From Chryseobacterium sp. W4I1 (lineage in GTDB: Bacteria > Bacteroidota > Bacteroidia > Flavobacteriales > Weeksellaceae), in the NCBI RefSeq assembly GCF_030816115.1, contig NZ_JAUSXQ010000001.1, positions 2,108,001 to 2,172,000 on the forward strand: a stretch of 64,000 nucleotides of DNA. Reading direction: 5' to 3'. Position numbers and translations under genes: made by a program. How positions within the stretch are numbered: the first letter of the stretch is position 1; each line of letters opens with the position of its first letter. Positions 27,116 to 37,381 of the stretch are shown here, in pieces. Under the pieces are notes generated by a model. The model made no database searches and was not told where the DNA came from. It worked only from the letters and a program-made list of their open reading frames with translations.

Positions 27116-28885
27116 TTAGAAAGTAATCTTCACTCCTCCTAATATCTGTGCTCCTAAGACTTTATAGCCTTTGTAGGTTTGATAATTAGAATTCAGAAGG
27201 TTGTTTCCGATGGCAAAAACACTGAAATTTTTATGGAATTTATATTCTGCAGAAAGGTTTAGATCTGCATATCCTCCCACTTTATCATTTCTGTTCTCTG
27301 TAGACTGATAAACCATTCCCGGATTGGCTACTCCTTCGATAGCAAAAGAGTTTGTCGTTCTGTCACTGGCAAAGATTCCTTTGAAACCTAACAGTAATTT
27401 TTTGTCCAGCATGGTATATTTTGCTCCGATGCTTGCATTCACTAAGGGAACGTTATAAATATCTTCGTAATTCTTCAGGTCATACTTAGTAAACCTTACT
27501 TCTCCGTCTAAAATTAAATTTTCAAGCGGGAAATACTGTACACTCCCTTTAATATCACTTACATTCCCATCGTCATAAACGGCAGAGAAAGTATTCACAA
27601 AATTGTATGCTGAACGGTTTAATGTATATACATCATCAAAAAGGTTATTACCCTGGAAGAACATAATATTCCTCATTTTTCCGTAACCTGCAGAGAAGTC
27701 ATATTTGAATGTTTCGTCGATATCTCCACGCAAACCTACATAAAAATGATATTGTGTCTCTGTTGGCTTTAAAAACTGGTCAGAAACAATGAATGGGTTA
27801 GCCTGTAAAAGATCTCCGTAGGTATTAAGCTTCAATCCGCCATCTACCCCACCGTAGAATTTAAATTCGTTAGCAGCAGCCACCTGGAACTCAGCCTGTG
27901 GAAACCAATAGGTCTTATTATTTTTCACTTCTCCGCCAAGCGCATCATTAGAATTCTTAGCATTCAGGAAAGAGAATCCTGAGCCTAACATTAAGTAGGA
28001 ATCTCCTTTTCTGAAAGTTACTTTCGGACTAAGACTCGTATTAAAGAAATTAGATGAGTTTTTATTGACAATCGCAAAATCTGTTTTCACAGCTTCTACG
28101 CCAACACCCAAATCTGCATTTAAAACAATTCCTGACTTACCAATCTCTACGGCATGCTTGGAAAGATTCGCCAAAATGGAAACCTGGTTTTCCTGTGCAT
28201 CAAAATGGTCTTTCAGGAAAGATGATTTCACTCTTACATCATTTAAGATTTCATTGGAATAAAAGTCATAATATCCATTCACCTTAAACTGGTTTACCCT
28301 TTGCTTCAGATCCACATCTGCCGAAGGTTCCATGGCATAAATTCCGTAATATCTGTTGTTATCCAGTGCATATTCAGCATTAAGATTGAATTTCCCTTTG
28401 TCTCCATAAGAATTCAGGTAAGCTCCAATCGCCGTAGAACTTTGCTTGGAATCCCAGTCATATTCTTTTTTCAATCCCAAAGTAGAAAGAAAATGGAAAT
28501 CCGCTCCTACTTCCAGTTTATTATCAAGGGTTTTAGAAATATTGGCATCACCTAAAATTTTGCCGAAGTTCCCCATTCCAAACTGCAGATAGTTATTCTG
28601 AGCTGTTCCTTCAAATTTCGGAGTGACATCCTGTCCCTGAATGGTAGATGTCTTAAAATCCGAAACCGCAGGTACGTCCGTAATAGTATACTTTACAGGA
28701 TTCTGAGATTTCTCTTCCGGCGGATAATTCTTGATGGTCTCCACAGAAGTTTTCTTCTTCTCGATCTTCTTTACCTCAGGTTCCCGCTTCTTATTAAGAA
28801 TCAGTTTTTCCTCCTTGATCTGGGAAAACGCAAACTGCGAAAACCCTAAAAATAATATGGATAATAATTGAATTTTTCTGTTCAT
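27116..28885 (-). CDS. Outer-membrane beta-barrel protein, TonB-receptor-like without plug
   Basis: 589 aa. Signal peptide (MNRKIQLLSILFLGFSQFAFSQ), a Lys/Pro-rich periplasmic linker (about 22-65), then a long barrel with strands such as LNAEYALDNNRYYGIYAME and a C-terminal strand KGYKVLGAQILGGVKITF ending in Phe, the outer-membrane insertion signature. The NLSAEYKFHKNFSVFAIGNNLLNSNYQ segment near the end is typical of TonB-dependent receptor barrels. No plug domain is seen, so active transport is uncertain. It lies 79 bp downstream of a large TPR protein gene on the same strand, and the two probably form one unit. Confidence 0.75.
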   Translation of the reverse strand: MNRKIQLLSILFLGFSQFAFSQIKEEKLILNKKREPEVKKIEKKKTSVETIKNYPPEEKSQNPVKYTITDVPAVSDFKTSTIQGQDVTPKFEGTAQNNYLQFGMGNFGKILGDANISKTLDNKLEVGADFHFLSTLGLKKEYDWDSKQSSTAIGAYLNSYGDKGKFNLNAEYALDNNRYYGIYAMEPSADVDLKQRVNQFKVNGYYDFYSNEILNDVRVKSSFLKDHFDAQENQVSILANLSKHAVEIGKSGIVLNADLGVGVEAVKTDFAIVNKNSSNFFNTSLSPKVTFRKGDSYLMLGSGFSFLNAKNSNDALGGEVKNNKTYWFPQAEFQVAAANEFKFYGGVDGGLKLNTYGDLLQANPFIVSDQFLKPTETQYHFYVGLRGDIDETFKYDFSAGYGKMRNIMFFQGNNLFDDVYTLNRSAYNFVNTFSAVYDDGNVSDIKGSVQYFPLENLILDGEVRFTKYDLKNYEDIYNVPLVNASIGAKYTMLDKKLLLGFKGIFASDRTTNSFAIEGVANPGMVYQSTENRNDKVGGYADLNLSAEYKFHKNFSVFAIGNNLLNSNYQTYKGYKVLGAQILGGVKITF

Positions 28886-28964
28886 TATTTTTTGTATTTA
28901 AGTATTTAAGTAAAACGTATTAAAGATTACATGAATACATTTTACATTAATACAGTAGTACATT

Positions 28965-31928
28965 CTACTTTTTAATCTGCTTTTTAACCTCTTTTGCTTC
29001 TGCTACGATCTCCGGGAAATCTTTATAGTTCTCGATAATCTGGTCGCAGGTATAACTTGCCTGGTAATTATCTTTAAGTCCAACATAGTTTTTAGCCATC
29101 AGCACCAAGGCTTTTGCGCCCCAATAATCTTCGGAGGCATAATTGTTGGCCAGTTTAAAGATCGTCTCGTTAGAAGACTTGAATGCCTTTCCTTTATTCT
29201 GATAATAAGCTTTTGCATATAGTGCTTCTGCTGCTACCGATGTATTGGAAGATTTTTCAAGAGAAGTGTACGCTGACTGTGCGTCTTTATCTTTCCCTGA
29301 ATTCATCAGGCTTCTTGCTTTGATCACTTTCGCAGTTTCAATAATCGCTGAAGAGTTTTTCGTGTTTGCAATTACCGCATCGGCCAGTTTTTCAGCCTGA
29401 GAGAAGTTTTTCTCATTGGCATACATCTTCATTAGCTCCACATTAGCATAGTTTCTAATGCTGATATCCGAAGAATTTTTGATATTCTCAAGATACTTTT
29501 TAGCTTCTTCCGTATTGCCCTGAGCCAAAGATATTTGTGCCAGACGGGTCTGCGCATCATCCTGATAGTCATTCTGTACTGATGCTACTTCCTGAAGGAC
29601 AAGAAGGGCTTTCGTAGCATTATTAGTTTGATAGTAGCTTTCTCCCAACTCGTATTTAGCCTGGTAAAGACCTTCTCCGGTAGGATTCTGCGTTAAATAT
29701 TTTTCGTAGTAAGAAATAGCATTTTTGTAGTCTTTCTTCGTAAAATACTGCTTTCCGGTAGAAAGATTGATCTCGTCGATCTCAGAAGCATCCACATTCA
29801 CCCCGATATTTTTTGCAAAGCTTTCATATCCGGAAACGTCACCGTTTTTCGTGAAAATAGGTTTTGCTGCCTGAACAATCTTTTCAGCATAAGCCGTATT
29901 TTTATACTGCTCCCCTAGAGATTTAAGCTCAGAAAGTGCTTTATCATTCTGGTTTTGGTCAATGTAATTCTGGGCTCTGTAAATAGACGCATTGGCAATA
30001 AGATCTTTATCCGAAGAAGTTTTGATCACTTTAGCAAAAGCATCATTGGAATTGGCAAAATCATCCTGGGCCGCATATGCCGCTCCCATTTCATATTGTG
30101 CATCATCATAATACTCGGAATCCGGATACTTGGACAGAAGATTTTTCAGATTGGTGATCTTCGCCTGTGTATCGCCTTTAAATCCTAAAGCCATCGCTTT
30201 TTGGTATAAAGTATAGTCGGTGGCATCTTCATTTTTATCGTAAATCGCAATTGCCTCGTTCAGATCATTGTTTGCATAATGAATATCGGCAAGACGAAGT
30301 TCTGCATCATTTTTGAATTCAGGCTTCGGATTGGTCAGATACTGCTTGAAATAGGTCTGTGCCTGATCGAATTTTTTAGCTTTAAAGTAAGCATATCCTA
30401 AATCATAAGGTAATTGCTGTTTTTCAGGGAAAGTTTCAGTAAGAAGCTTCTCATAACGGGTAATGGCAGAAGGATAGTTTCCTTTCTGGTAATACACCTG
30501 TCCCAGCCAGTATAATGCTCTGTTGTAAAATTCCTTATTGATATTGAATCCTAAGCTTCTCAGGAAATATTTTTCTGCTTCATCATAGTTTCCTTTGTTG
30601 AATTCCTCTGTTCCCAATAAATAAGAGACTTCCTGATCCACTTTATTGATCTCAGGAGTAGAATTCTGAAGCCTGTCGATTGCGTTCAGGGTTTCCTTAT
30701 AATTTCCGGAGTATAGGTATGATTTCACAAGAAGTGATCTCATTTCCGGTGCATTGGCATCGTTCTGATTTTCGTTGATATAGCTTTGAATAACGCCTGA
30801 AGGACTTTCAAACGGGTTTCCGATATCGTAACTTAATTTTGCATACTGTTCGTGTGCTAATTTTTTAACTTTAGCATCGTAATTCATCTGATAAGAAGAA
30901 CGGAATGCAGAAAGGGCTTCCTGCTTCTTATCTACCGCCAGATAAGCATTACCCAGCTGATAATAAGCATTCTGCGCCAATGCTGAATTACTGTTCACAA
31001 GCTGGTTATAATAAGAAACTGCTTCATCATATTTTTTAAGCTGAGCAGCTACAAATCCCATTTCATAAAGGTCATTTTCAGACGGGTTCTGCTGTACGCT
31101 CAGATAATCTTTAAGGTGAGGATAAGCCGAAGTGTAATCATTTTTCATGAAATAACTCTCTCCGATGATCTTATGAACCTCTGCTTTATAAGAATCGGAA
31201 ATATCTTCATTCAGAAGGGCTGTTCCTTCAGTAATGGCCTGGTCATAATTCTTGTCATTATAGTACATCTGTACATAATAAGGACGCACCAGTTTAGAGA
31301 ATTTGGGTTGATCTTTTACAGAATCAAAATACTGGAAAGCCTTATCACTCTGTCTGTTTGAATAATACAGGTGACCCAGCATATAAGCAATATCGCCTTT
31401 TTGAGATTCGTCAGCTGTTTTATAGGCTTCTTCAAGCGCATCGGTGGCGCCTTTGGTATCGCCCATCATGAATTTAGCATAACCTAGTTTCAGGATATAC
31501 TGGGTATTCTCTTCTTTTGAAAGCTGATATTGATTAACCTTTTTAAGTGTTTCAAGAGCTTTTTCAAAATCTTTTTTTGCCAAATAGTAATCTGCCAGTG
31601 GAAGATTGGCCTGAGCAAAATAAGCAGAATTCGGGTATTCTTTCATGAAGGCAGTAAGCCCTTCCTCTGCATGATTTTTCTGAAGAATAACCCCGATCAC
31701 ATTATCAAAAAACTGCGCCGCTTCTTTTCTCGATTTAGACAGATTCTGATTATAGAAATACTGTCTTGCATATTCGAACTGTGAAGCATTGTATATTTTG
31801 GTCTGATAAAGATTTTCTGCGAGATTGAACCTGTAATTTTCTTTCTGGGTAAAGTACTGTGACTGTTGCGCTTCGGAAACTCCGAAATAAAGCACGGCAG
31901 CTGAGAGAAGTATTTTTTTTGAATTCAT
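28965..31928 (-). CDS. Large secreted tetratricopeptide-repeat protein
   Basis: 987 aa. Signal peptide (MNSKKILLSAAVLYFGVSEAQ), then many TPR-like helix pairs along the whole length (for example YDEAEKYFLRSLGFN, YYQKGNYPSAITRYEKLL, YDDAQYEMGAAYAAQDDF). There is no enzymatic domain. Such proteins scaffold envelope complexes in Bacteroidetes. It is the promoter-proximal gene of a pair with the barrel protein at 27116-28885, suggesting a joint role at the outer membrane. The partner is unknown. Confidence 0.83.
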   Translation of the reverse strand: MNSKKILLSAAVLYFGVSEAQQSQYFTQKENYRFNLAENLYQTKIYNASQFEYARQYFYNQNLSKSRKEAAQFFDNVIGVILQKNHAEEGLTAFMKEYPNSAYFAQANLPLADYYLAKKDFEKALETLKKVNQYQLSKEENTQYILKLGYAKFMMGDTKGATDALEEAYKTADESQKGDIAYMLGHLYYSNRQSDKAFQYFDSVKDQPKFSKLVRPYYVQMYYNDKNYDQAITEGTALLNEDISDSYKAEVHKIIGESYFMKNDYTSAYPHLKDYLSVQQNPSENDLYEMGFVAAQLKKYDEAVSYYNQLVNSNSALAQNAYYQLGNAYLAVDKKQEALSAFRSSYQMNYDAKVKKLAHEQYAKLSYDIGNPFESPSGVIQSYINENQNDANAPEMRSLLVKSYLYSGNYKETLNAIDRLQNSTPEINKVDQEVSYLLGTEEFNKGNYDEAEKYFLRSLGFNINKEFYNRALYWLGQVYYQKGNYPSAITRYEKLLTETFPEKQQLPYDLGYAYFKAKKFDQAQTYFKQYLTNPKPEFKNDAELRLADIHYANNDLNEAIAIYDKNEDATDYTLYQKAMALGFKGDTQAKITNLKNLLSKYPDSEYYDDAQYEMGAAYAAQDDFANSNDAFAKVIKTSSDKDLIANASIYRAQNYIDQNQNDKALSELKSLGEQYKNTAYAEKIVQAAKPIFTKNGDVSGYESFAKNIGVNVDASEIDEINLSTGKQYFTKKDYKNAISYYEKYLTQNPTGEGLYQAKYELGESYYQTNNATKALLVLQEVASVQNDYQDDAQTRLAQISLAQGNTEEAKKYLENIKNSSDISIRNYANVELMKMYANEKNFSQAEKLADAVIANTKNSSAIIETAKVIKARSLMNSGKDKDAQSAYTSLEKSSNTSVAAEALYAKAYYQNKGKAFKSSNETIFKLANNYASEDYWGAKALVLMAKNYVGLKDNYQASYTCDQIIENYKDFPEIVAEAKEVKKQIKK

Positions 31929-32165
31929 TCTTTTTCTGAATAAAAAGATTAGTCTATATAAGTTAACGAAAATATTAAAAACTTATTGTTTAAGCAAGTT
32001 TTAAAGGTTTAATAACATAAATTAACAATTAATTACATTTCACTCTTTGATGATAAAAAATGATTAATTTAGTTCCTAAAAATTTGAAAATAATTTAATA
32101 AAGAGTCATCAAAAAAATATTTTGATTGAATCCTCATTCCAAAGCAGCTAAAAACATACCATTAC

Positions 32166-34403
32166 ATGAAAATTAAAATACTTTTAGCATTAATTTTTGT
32201 CAACCTGATACAGGCTCAAAAGTTTTACTTCCCTAAAACGGCAGTCACAGACTCTGCTGTTCTGGATAAACAAATGCCGTTACTTGCCTCAAAACTGATA
32301 ACCCAGCCACAGTTCATGAAGCTTGAAAAAACCAGTAAACTTGCTTTTTCAGATAATCTTCTACGCCTGCAAATGGTTGCCAGGGACTATAAAAAATCAA
32401 TTGCGACTTTATCAGCTTACCGGAATGAGTTTGCAGATCACAATATGGCCGGAAATAAATTTATTGCTTACGAATTTTACAGCATGGCGAAACTGATTGA
32501 GGCAAAAGAAAAAATAAGTTTCCATGATGCCCTTGAAAAAGCATTTAATAAAAAATATGAAAGCCTTTCTGATAAGTTGATCACCAAGATTGGTATTGCC
32601 GTAGATGGAGACGTTGCAGGATCCAGAAAGCTTTTAAAGAAAACACTGGACAAGCAGAAGGATAAAGACAGTATAGACTACGGATCGGCTTTGGCATTAT
32701 GCAAAAGTTATCTGAACTATAAAATCTTTTCCGGTATTAAACCTCAGATTACATATCTGGTGGAAAAAAAAGATCAGGAAAAATTCATCACTGAAATAAA
32801 AGATCTGAAAACAAAAAATGGAAATACGCTGACCATCACCATTGTGAGAAAGAGAGAAAACACGGCTCCCCTGCCCGTTATCCTTACCAATAATATCTAT
32901 GCAGGCCCGTTCGATGCCTATTTCGGAAAAAGAGCGGCCGTCTATAACTATGTTGGTGCAGTTGTGAATACCCGCGGAAAAAGAAACAGCAATGATGAGA
33001 ACAATCCTTTTGAGCATGAGTCGCAGGATATTTATGATGTCATCGATTGGGTAAGTAAGCAGCCCTGGAGCAATGGTAAAGTCGGAATGATCGGAGGAAG
33101 CTATCTGGGCTTTAGTCAGTGGGCAGCCGTAAAAAAACTACATCCAGCCTTGAAAACAATTGTTCCGCAAGTTGCTGTAGGAATCGGAATAGACTATCCG
33201 GCTCAAAATAATATATTCATGAGCTATATGCTGCAGTGGATCAATTATGTCACGAACAATAAGCTTACAGATGAAGCTGATTTTAATAATGCTACGAAAT
33301 GGGATTCTATTAATACCGCCTGGTACAAAAGTGGAAAATCATTCAGGTCCCTGGATACAATCAGCGGTAAGCCGAATAAGATATTTCAAAGGTGGCTGGA
33401 TCATCCGGGATATGATGAATACTGGCAGAAAATGGTTCCTTACAAAGAGGATTTTGCCAATATCAATATTCCTATTTTAACAACCACAGGATATTATGAT
33501 GACGATCAGATTGGGGCATTATCCTACTTTAAGGCTCATCATCAATATAATAAAAATGCTAATCATTATCTGGTGATGGGTCCTTATGATCATGGCGGTG
33601 CCCAAAGCTTTGGATATACTTATGTCAACGGCAGAGCGATAGATCCTGCCGCCAGAATAAGCATTGATGATCTTGCCTTTTCATGGTTTGATTATATCCT
33701 GAAAAATGGTAAGAAACCGGATCTATTAAAAGACAAAATCAATTTCCAGGTGATGAATACCAATGCCTGGAAACACGTTCCTACGCTTGAACAGATGCAT
33801 ACTTCAACCATCAAATTTTACCTTCAGGATCATAAAAATGCTCCATCGGTTTTTAATCTGCCTGCCCAGAAAAGCTTTGTGAAGCAAACCGTTGATTTAA
33901 AAAACAGGGATCAAAAAGATCTATATCATCAGATAAGCAAAACGGACAGTATAAAGACCACGAATTCCGTTTATTTTGAAAGTGAAGTTTTAGATAAAGA
34001 CATAGTTATCAGTGGAAATATGGCTGGATTTTTCAATGTTTCCATCAATAAAAAAGATTTTGATACGGATACCTATTTATATCAGATACAGCCTGATGGC
34101 AAACCATTTTTACTTTCAACTCATATTGTAAGGGCGAGTTATGCCAAAAACAATGCGGTAAGACAGCTTCTTGAACCTGGTAAAATGGAACAAATCCCTA
34201 TTAAAAATTCAATATTCATCAGCAAAAAAATTGAAAAAGGAAGCAAATTGGTTTTACTGGTTGGGGTTAATAAAAACCCAAGCTGGCAGATCAATTACGG
34301 AACAGGAAAAGATGTAAGTGATGAAACGATAAAGGATTCCGGAGAGCCGCTGGAGATCAAATGGTACAATGACAGCTATGTAGAAATTCCTATTTATCAA
34401 TAA
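32166..34403 (+). CDS. CocE/NonD-type secreted hydrolase (X-Pro dipeptidyl-peptidase S15 fold)
   Basis: 745 aa. Short signal peptide (MKIKILLALIFVNLIQAQ). The alpha/beta-hydrolase core has VVNTRGKRNS, the nucleophile motif GGSYLGFSQWAA (Ser about 312), and MGPYDHGGAQ, which is typical of CocE/S15 proteins and carries the catalytic His. The C-terminal jelly-roll domain with an ESEVLDKDIVISG segment is the usual lectin-like domain of the family. About 250 extra N-terminal residues form a helical region. Members cleave esters, beta-lactams or X-Pro peptides; the substrate here is unknown. Single-gene unit. Confidence 0.82.
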   Translation: MKIKILLALIFVNLIQAQKFYFPKTAVTDSAVLDKQMPLLASKLITQPQFMKLEKTSKLAFSDNLLRLQMVARDYKKSIATLSAYRNEFADHNMAGNKFIAYEFYSMAKLIEAKEKISFHDALEKAFNKKYESLSDKLITKIGIAVDGDVAGSRKLLKKTLDKQKDKDSIDYGSALALCKSYLNYKIFSGIKPQITYLVEKKDQEKFITEIKDLKTKNGNTLTITIVRKRENTAPLPVILTNNIYAGPFDAYFGKRAAVYNYVGAVVNTRGKRNSNDENNPFEHESQDIYDVIDWVSKQPWSNGKVGMIGGSYLGFSQWAAVKKLHPALKTIVPQVAVGIGIDYPAQNNIFMSYMLQWINYVTNNKLTDEADFNNATKWDSINTAWYKSGKSFRSLDTISGKPNKIFQRWLDHPGYDEYWQKMVPYKEDFANINIPILTTTGYYDDDQIGALSYFKAHHQYNKNANHYLVMGPYDHGGAQSFGYTYVNGRAIDPAARISIDDLAFSWFDYILKNGKKPDLLKDKINFQVMNTNAWKHVPTLEQMHTSTIKFYLQDHKNAPSVFNLPAQKSFVKQTVDLKNRDQKDLYHQISKTDSIKTTNSVYFESEVLDKDIVISGNMAGFFNVSINKKDFDTDTYLYQIQPDGKPFLLSTHIVRASYAKNNAVRQLLEPGKMEQIPIKNSIFISKKIEKGSKLVLLVGVNKNPSWQINYGTGKDVSDETIKDSGEPLEIKWYNDSYVEIPIYQ

Positions 34404-34481
34404 TAAAGGCTAATAGTCTGTAAAGTTTTGCATTTTTAACTAAAAATTAAGATGACGGTTAACATCAAAATAAAAAATCAT

Positions 34482-34489
34482 TACATTTG
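34482..34489 (+). promoter_or_regulatory. Candidate -7 promoter box for the amino-acid permease gene
   Basis: TACATTTG is an exact TAnnTTTG match 28 bases upstream of the ATG at 34518. No clear TTG at -33. Confidence 0.5.
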
Positions 34490-34517
34490 CTTTTTTTCAA
34501 ACTCAAATAAATATTGA

Positions 34518-36200
34518 ATGAATCAACTTTTCAGAAGGAAAAACTATTCAGAAACAGATACGTCTACGAGCCTTTTAAGGGTTTTAGGTGTTTGGGATAT
34601 TGTTTTTTTTGGTATTGCGGCCATTATTGGAGCAGGAAGTTTCAGCAGTTTAGGTGAAGCAGTTTTCAGAGGTGGCCCCGGAGTTATTCTACTATATTTG
34701 ATTTGTGGTTTTGCCTGCGGCTTTACGGCGTTATGTTATGCTGAATTTGCCAGCAGAATTCCTACAGCCGGTTCTGCATATACCTATGCGTATGCCAGTT
34801 TTGGAGAACTGATTGCCTGGGTAATCGGATGGGCACTTATTATGGAATATTCTTTCGGGAATATTTATGTAGCCTTTTCCTGGTCAGATTATTTCACCAG
34901 CTTTTTAGAACGTCTGGGGATGCACATTCCAGACTATCTTACCTGCAGCTATACGGAAGCCCGAAAAGCCTTTCAAAACGGTTCTCAGAATAAAGAATTG
35001 TTAAGTGCCTGGAATACAGCCCCGCTGGTTGGAAATTTAAAAATCATCCTTGATCTTCCTGCATTGGTAATCAACGGACTTATCACATGGCTTTGTTATG
35101 TAGGGGTAAAAGAAAGTAAGAACTTCAATAATTCTTTGGTTATTTTAAAGCTTGCCGTGATTGTTTTGGTGATCCTTGTTGGCTTTTCTTATATCAATAC
35201 AGAGAACTGGACACCTGTAAATCCGGAAACTCATGTAGCTTCCTTTATGCCAAATGGTTTTGCAGGAGTCATGAGTGCCGTCTCAGGGGTTTTCTTTGCC
35301 TACATTGGTTTTGATGCCTTAAGTGTGCTTTCCGAAGAAACCAAAGATCCCCAGAGAACACTTCCGAAAGGGATGATCATTTCTCTTGTACTTTGCACGG
35401 TAATATATATTGCTTTAACATTGGTATTAACGGGAATGGTAGACTACAGGAAATTTGACGGTATCGGAGACCCGCTTTCATTTATATTCGAAAAATCAAA
35501 TGCCAATGTGGCCTGGATGGAACTTGTGGTTTCTTTCGTGGCTATTGTTGCCATCACCACCGTATTATTGGTTTTCCAGATGGGACAGCCAAGAATCTGG
35601 TATGCCATGAGCCGTGACGGACTGATGCCTGAAAAATTCAAAACGGTTCATCCTAAATATAAAACACCTTCATTTGCTACCGTGATTACCGGTATTGCAG
35701 TGGGAGTGCCTATCTTATTTACAGATAAAACATTCATCCTTGATTTCACAAGTATCGGAACGATCTTCGCTTTCGTACTGGTCTGTGCAGGAGTTTTAAT
35801 GCTCCCTGCAAAGCAAAAGATCAAAGGCAGGTTCCATCTTCCTTATATTAACGGTAAAATCATATTCCCGGTTATTTTCATCGGCGGACTGATTGGTTTC
35901 TATTTCTGGCAGCCTGAATTTTTCACTAATTTAATGGATTGGAATGATCCCAAAGAAGGTGAATTCAGAGCTTCTATTTTAGTATTTATTATGATCAATC
36001 TGATTTTGTGTGTTTTCACATTCATTAAAAATTTCTCATTAATTCCACTTATCGGTTTAAGCTCTTGCTTATACCTTCTTACAGGAATGAGCCATGAGAA
36101 CTGGTTCTGGTTTGGACTTTGGTTCGCGCTGGGTCTGGTCATCTATTTCTGCTACGGTTACCAAAATAGTAATCTAAGAAAAGAAATGACATCCAAATAG
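34518..36200 (+). CDS. Amino-acid permease, APC superfamily (cationic amino-acid transporter-like)
   Basis: 560 aa with about 12-14 transmembrane segments. The first helix region (VLGVWDIVFFGIAAIIGAGSF) matches the APC unwound-helix G-x-G motif, and helix 3 is preceded by AEFASRIPTAGSAYTYAY as in CAT/YhdG-type permeases. The helix-8 region SVLSEETKDPQRTLPKG is the conserved E-x-KnP loop of this family. It imports amino acids across the inner membrane; the substrate is unproven. A very strong terminator follows. Confidence 0.88.
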   Translation: MNQLFRRKNYSETDTSTSLLRVLGVWDIVFFGIAAIIGAGSFSSLGEAVFRGGPGVILLYLICGFACGFTALCYAEFASRIPTAGSAYTYAYASFGELIAWVIGWALIMEYSFGNIYVAFSWSDYFTSFLERLGMHIPDYLTCSYTEARKAFQNGSQNKELLSAWNTAPLVGNLKIILDLPALVINGLITWLCYVGVKESKNFNNSLVILKLAVIVLVILVGFSYINTENWTPVNPETHVASFMPNGFAGVMSAVSGVFFAYIGFDALSVLSEETKDPQRTLPKGMIISLVLCTVIYIALTLVLTGMVDYRKFDGIGDPLSFIFEKSNANVAWMELVVSFVAIVAITTVLLVFQMGQPRIWYAMSRDGLMPEKFKTVHPKYKTPSFATVITGIAVGVPILFTDKTFILDFTSIGTIFAFVLVCAGVLMLPAKQKIKGRFHLPYINGKIIFPVIFIGGLIGFYFWQPEFFTNLMDWNDPKEGEFRASILVFIMINLILCVFTFIKNFSLIPLIGLSSCLYLLTGMSHENWFWFGLWFALGLVIYFCYGYQNSNLRKEMTSK

Positions 36201-36223
36201 TGATTACATAAAAAAGTATACTA

Positions 36224-36259
36224 AAAGGCAAATTCGTACATCAACGAATTTGCCTTTTA
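36224..36259 (+). terminator. Intrinsic terminator after the permease gene
   Basis: Perfect 15-bp stem AAAAGGCAAATTCGT / ACGAATTTGCCTTTT with a 6-nt loop, followed by ACTTTTT. Confidence 0.9.
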
Positions 36260-36331
36260 CTTTTTAAACTGGCTTATTAAATCGGCCGAATTATTGCATA
36301 GATCTCACCGGAAACTATAAACTAATTTGCC

Positions 36332-36688
36332 ATGTCTGACAGAATAAAAACCTATGGAGAATTTTACCAATTCTATCTTACCGAACATAGTAAAACAGGA
36401 ACAAGAATCTTTCATTTTATCGGAACCCTTCTGGTATTTGCCGTAATCTGTTATGTGATTAGTTCTGGAAAGGAAAGATTCCTATGGTACATCCCTATTT
36501 TTGGATATGGTTTTGCGTGGTTCAGCCATGCAGTAATTGAAAAAAACAGACCCGCCACTTTCAAATATCCGCTTTGGTCATTGATCTCAGATTTCAGGCT
36601 GTTCTTTGAGCTGCTGATCGGAAAGCAGAAATTCAGAGGAATTACTCCTGTGGCAAAGGAAGCTGAGAATTCTGAGAATTTACATTGA
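36332..36688 (+). CDS. Mpo1-like (DUF962) membrane protein
   Basis: 118 aa. Conserved family features are EHSKTGTRIFHFIGT (HxxGT), WFSHAVIEKNRPATFKYPLWSL and a final SDFRLFFELLIG. Two to three hydrophobic helices. Mpo1 of yeast is an Fe(II)-dependent dioxygenase acting on 2-hydroxy fatty acids, and the paired His residues are present here; the activity in bacteria is unproven. The start is just downstream of the permease terminator, so it is a separate transcription unit. Confidence 0.85.
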   Translation: MSDRIKTYGEFYQFYLTEHSKTGTRIFHFIGTLLVFAVICYVISSGKERFLWYIPIFGYGFAWFSHAVIEKNRPATFKYPLWSLISDFRLFFELLIGKQKFRGITPVAKEAENSENLH

Positions 36689-37028
36689 TTTTTACCACAA
36701 TAGGAACAAAGGTTTTTAATACTTAAGTTATTTTCAAGTTATTGCTAACTGTAAGGCTTTGAAAAAATCAGAGGTTTTTAGTTTAGGTTTCGGCGGCCTC
36801 CGGCCGCCGAAACCTAAACTAAATCCAAATTTCAAAATCCCAAACCTATTTCCAAATTTTGTAGTTCTCAACTTCAATCTCAAAATTTGTTGTATACATT
36901 AATAATGATTCTCTTTCTTTAAATTTTCAGAAGGACATAAATCAAATCATTAAAAACTAAAAAACAGTATAAAAATTACGTTAAAAACTTCGGCACAGTA
37001 ATTGTCACCTTAGTTTTAAAATAAGTTT
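36689..37028. other. Intergenic region between Mpo1-like and DUF4377 genes
   Basis: 340 bp, non-coding; contains the GC-rich hairpin at 36777-36823 and otherwise AT-rich DNA holding the likely promoter for the DUF4377 lipoprotein gene. Confidence 0.55.
36777..36823. repeat. GC-rich perfect hairpin (22-bp stem)
   Basis: Left arm TTTAGTTTAGGTTTCGGCGG... (36777-36798), 3-nt loop TCC (36799-36801) and right arm (36802-36823), all 22 pairs perfect. The core GGCGGCC/GGCCGCC stands out in AT-rich DNA. No T run, so not a classical terminator. The form suggests a dispersed intergenic palindrome. Confidence 0.75.
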
Positions 37029-37376
37029 ATGAAAATTATAGCAACTATTCTAAAGGGAGCACTTCCTGCAGCAGCATTATTTGCAATGACCCAATGTACC
37101 ACTACGGCCAACACTGCCGGAGCTGATGAAAAAACATTCATCGTAGGACCTGAAACTGCAGACTGTACTGGAGTAGCGCCTATGAAATGTTTGCAGGTAA
37201 AAGAAAAAGCATCAGAAAGCTGGACCAATTTCTACACCAATATTGAAGGATTCACGTATGAACCGGGATATGAATATGTTTTGAAAGTAAAAACGGAAAA
37301 GATTGCTAATCCGCCAGCCGACGGATCATCCATCAAATACACCCTGATCAAAGAGGTTTCCAAAACCAAAAAATAA
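37029..37376 (+). CDS. DUF4377-domain lipoprotein
   Basis: 115 aa with a lipoprotein-type leader (MKIIATILKGALPAAALFAMTQC, Cys after MTQ). The DUF4377 part is recognisable from DCTGVAPMKCLQVKE, SWTNFYTNIEGFTYEPGYEY and NPPADGSSIKYTLI. Two Cys flank GVAPMK and may pair. Function unknown; in other proteins the domain often sits next to META/HslJ-like heat-shock lipoprotein domains. Followed by a clear terminator. Confidence 0.87.
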   Translation: MKIIATILKGALPAAALFAMTQCTTTANTAGADEKTFIVGPETADCTGVAPMKCLQVKEKASESWTNFYTNIEGFTYEPGYEYVLKVKTEKIANPPADGSSIKYTLIKEVSKTKK

Positions 37377-37381
37377 TATAC

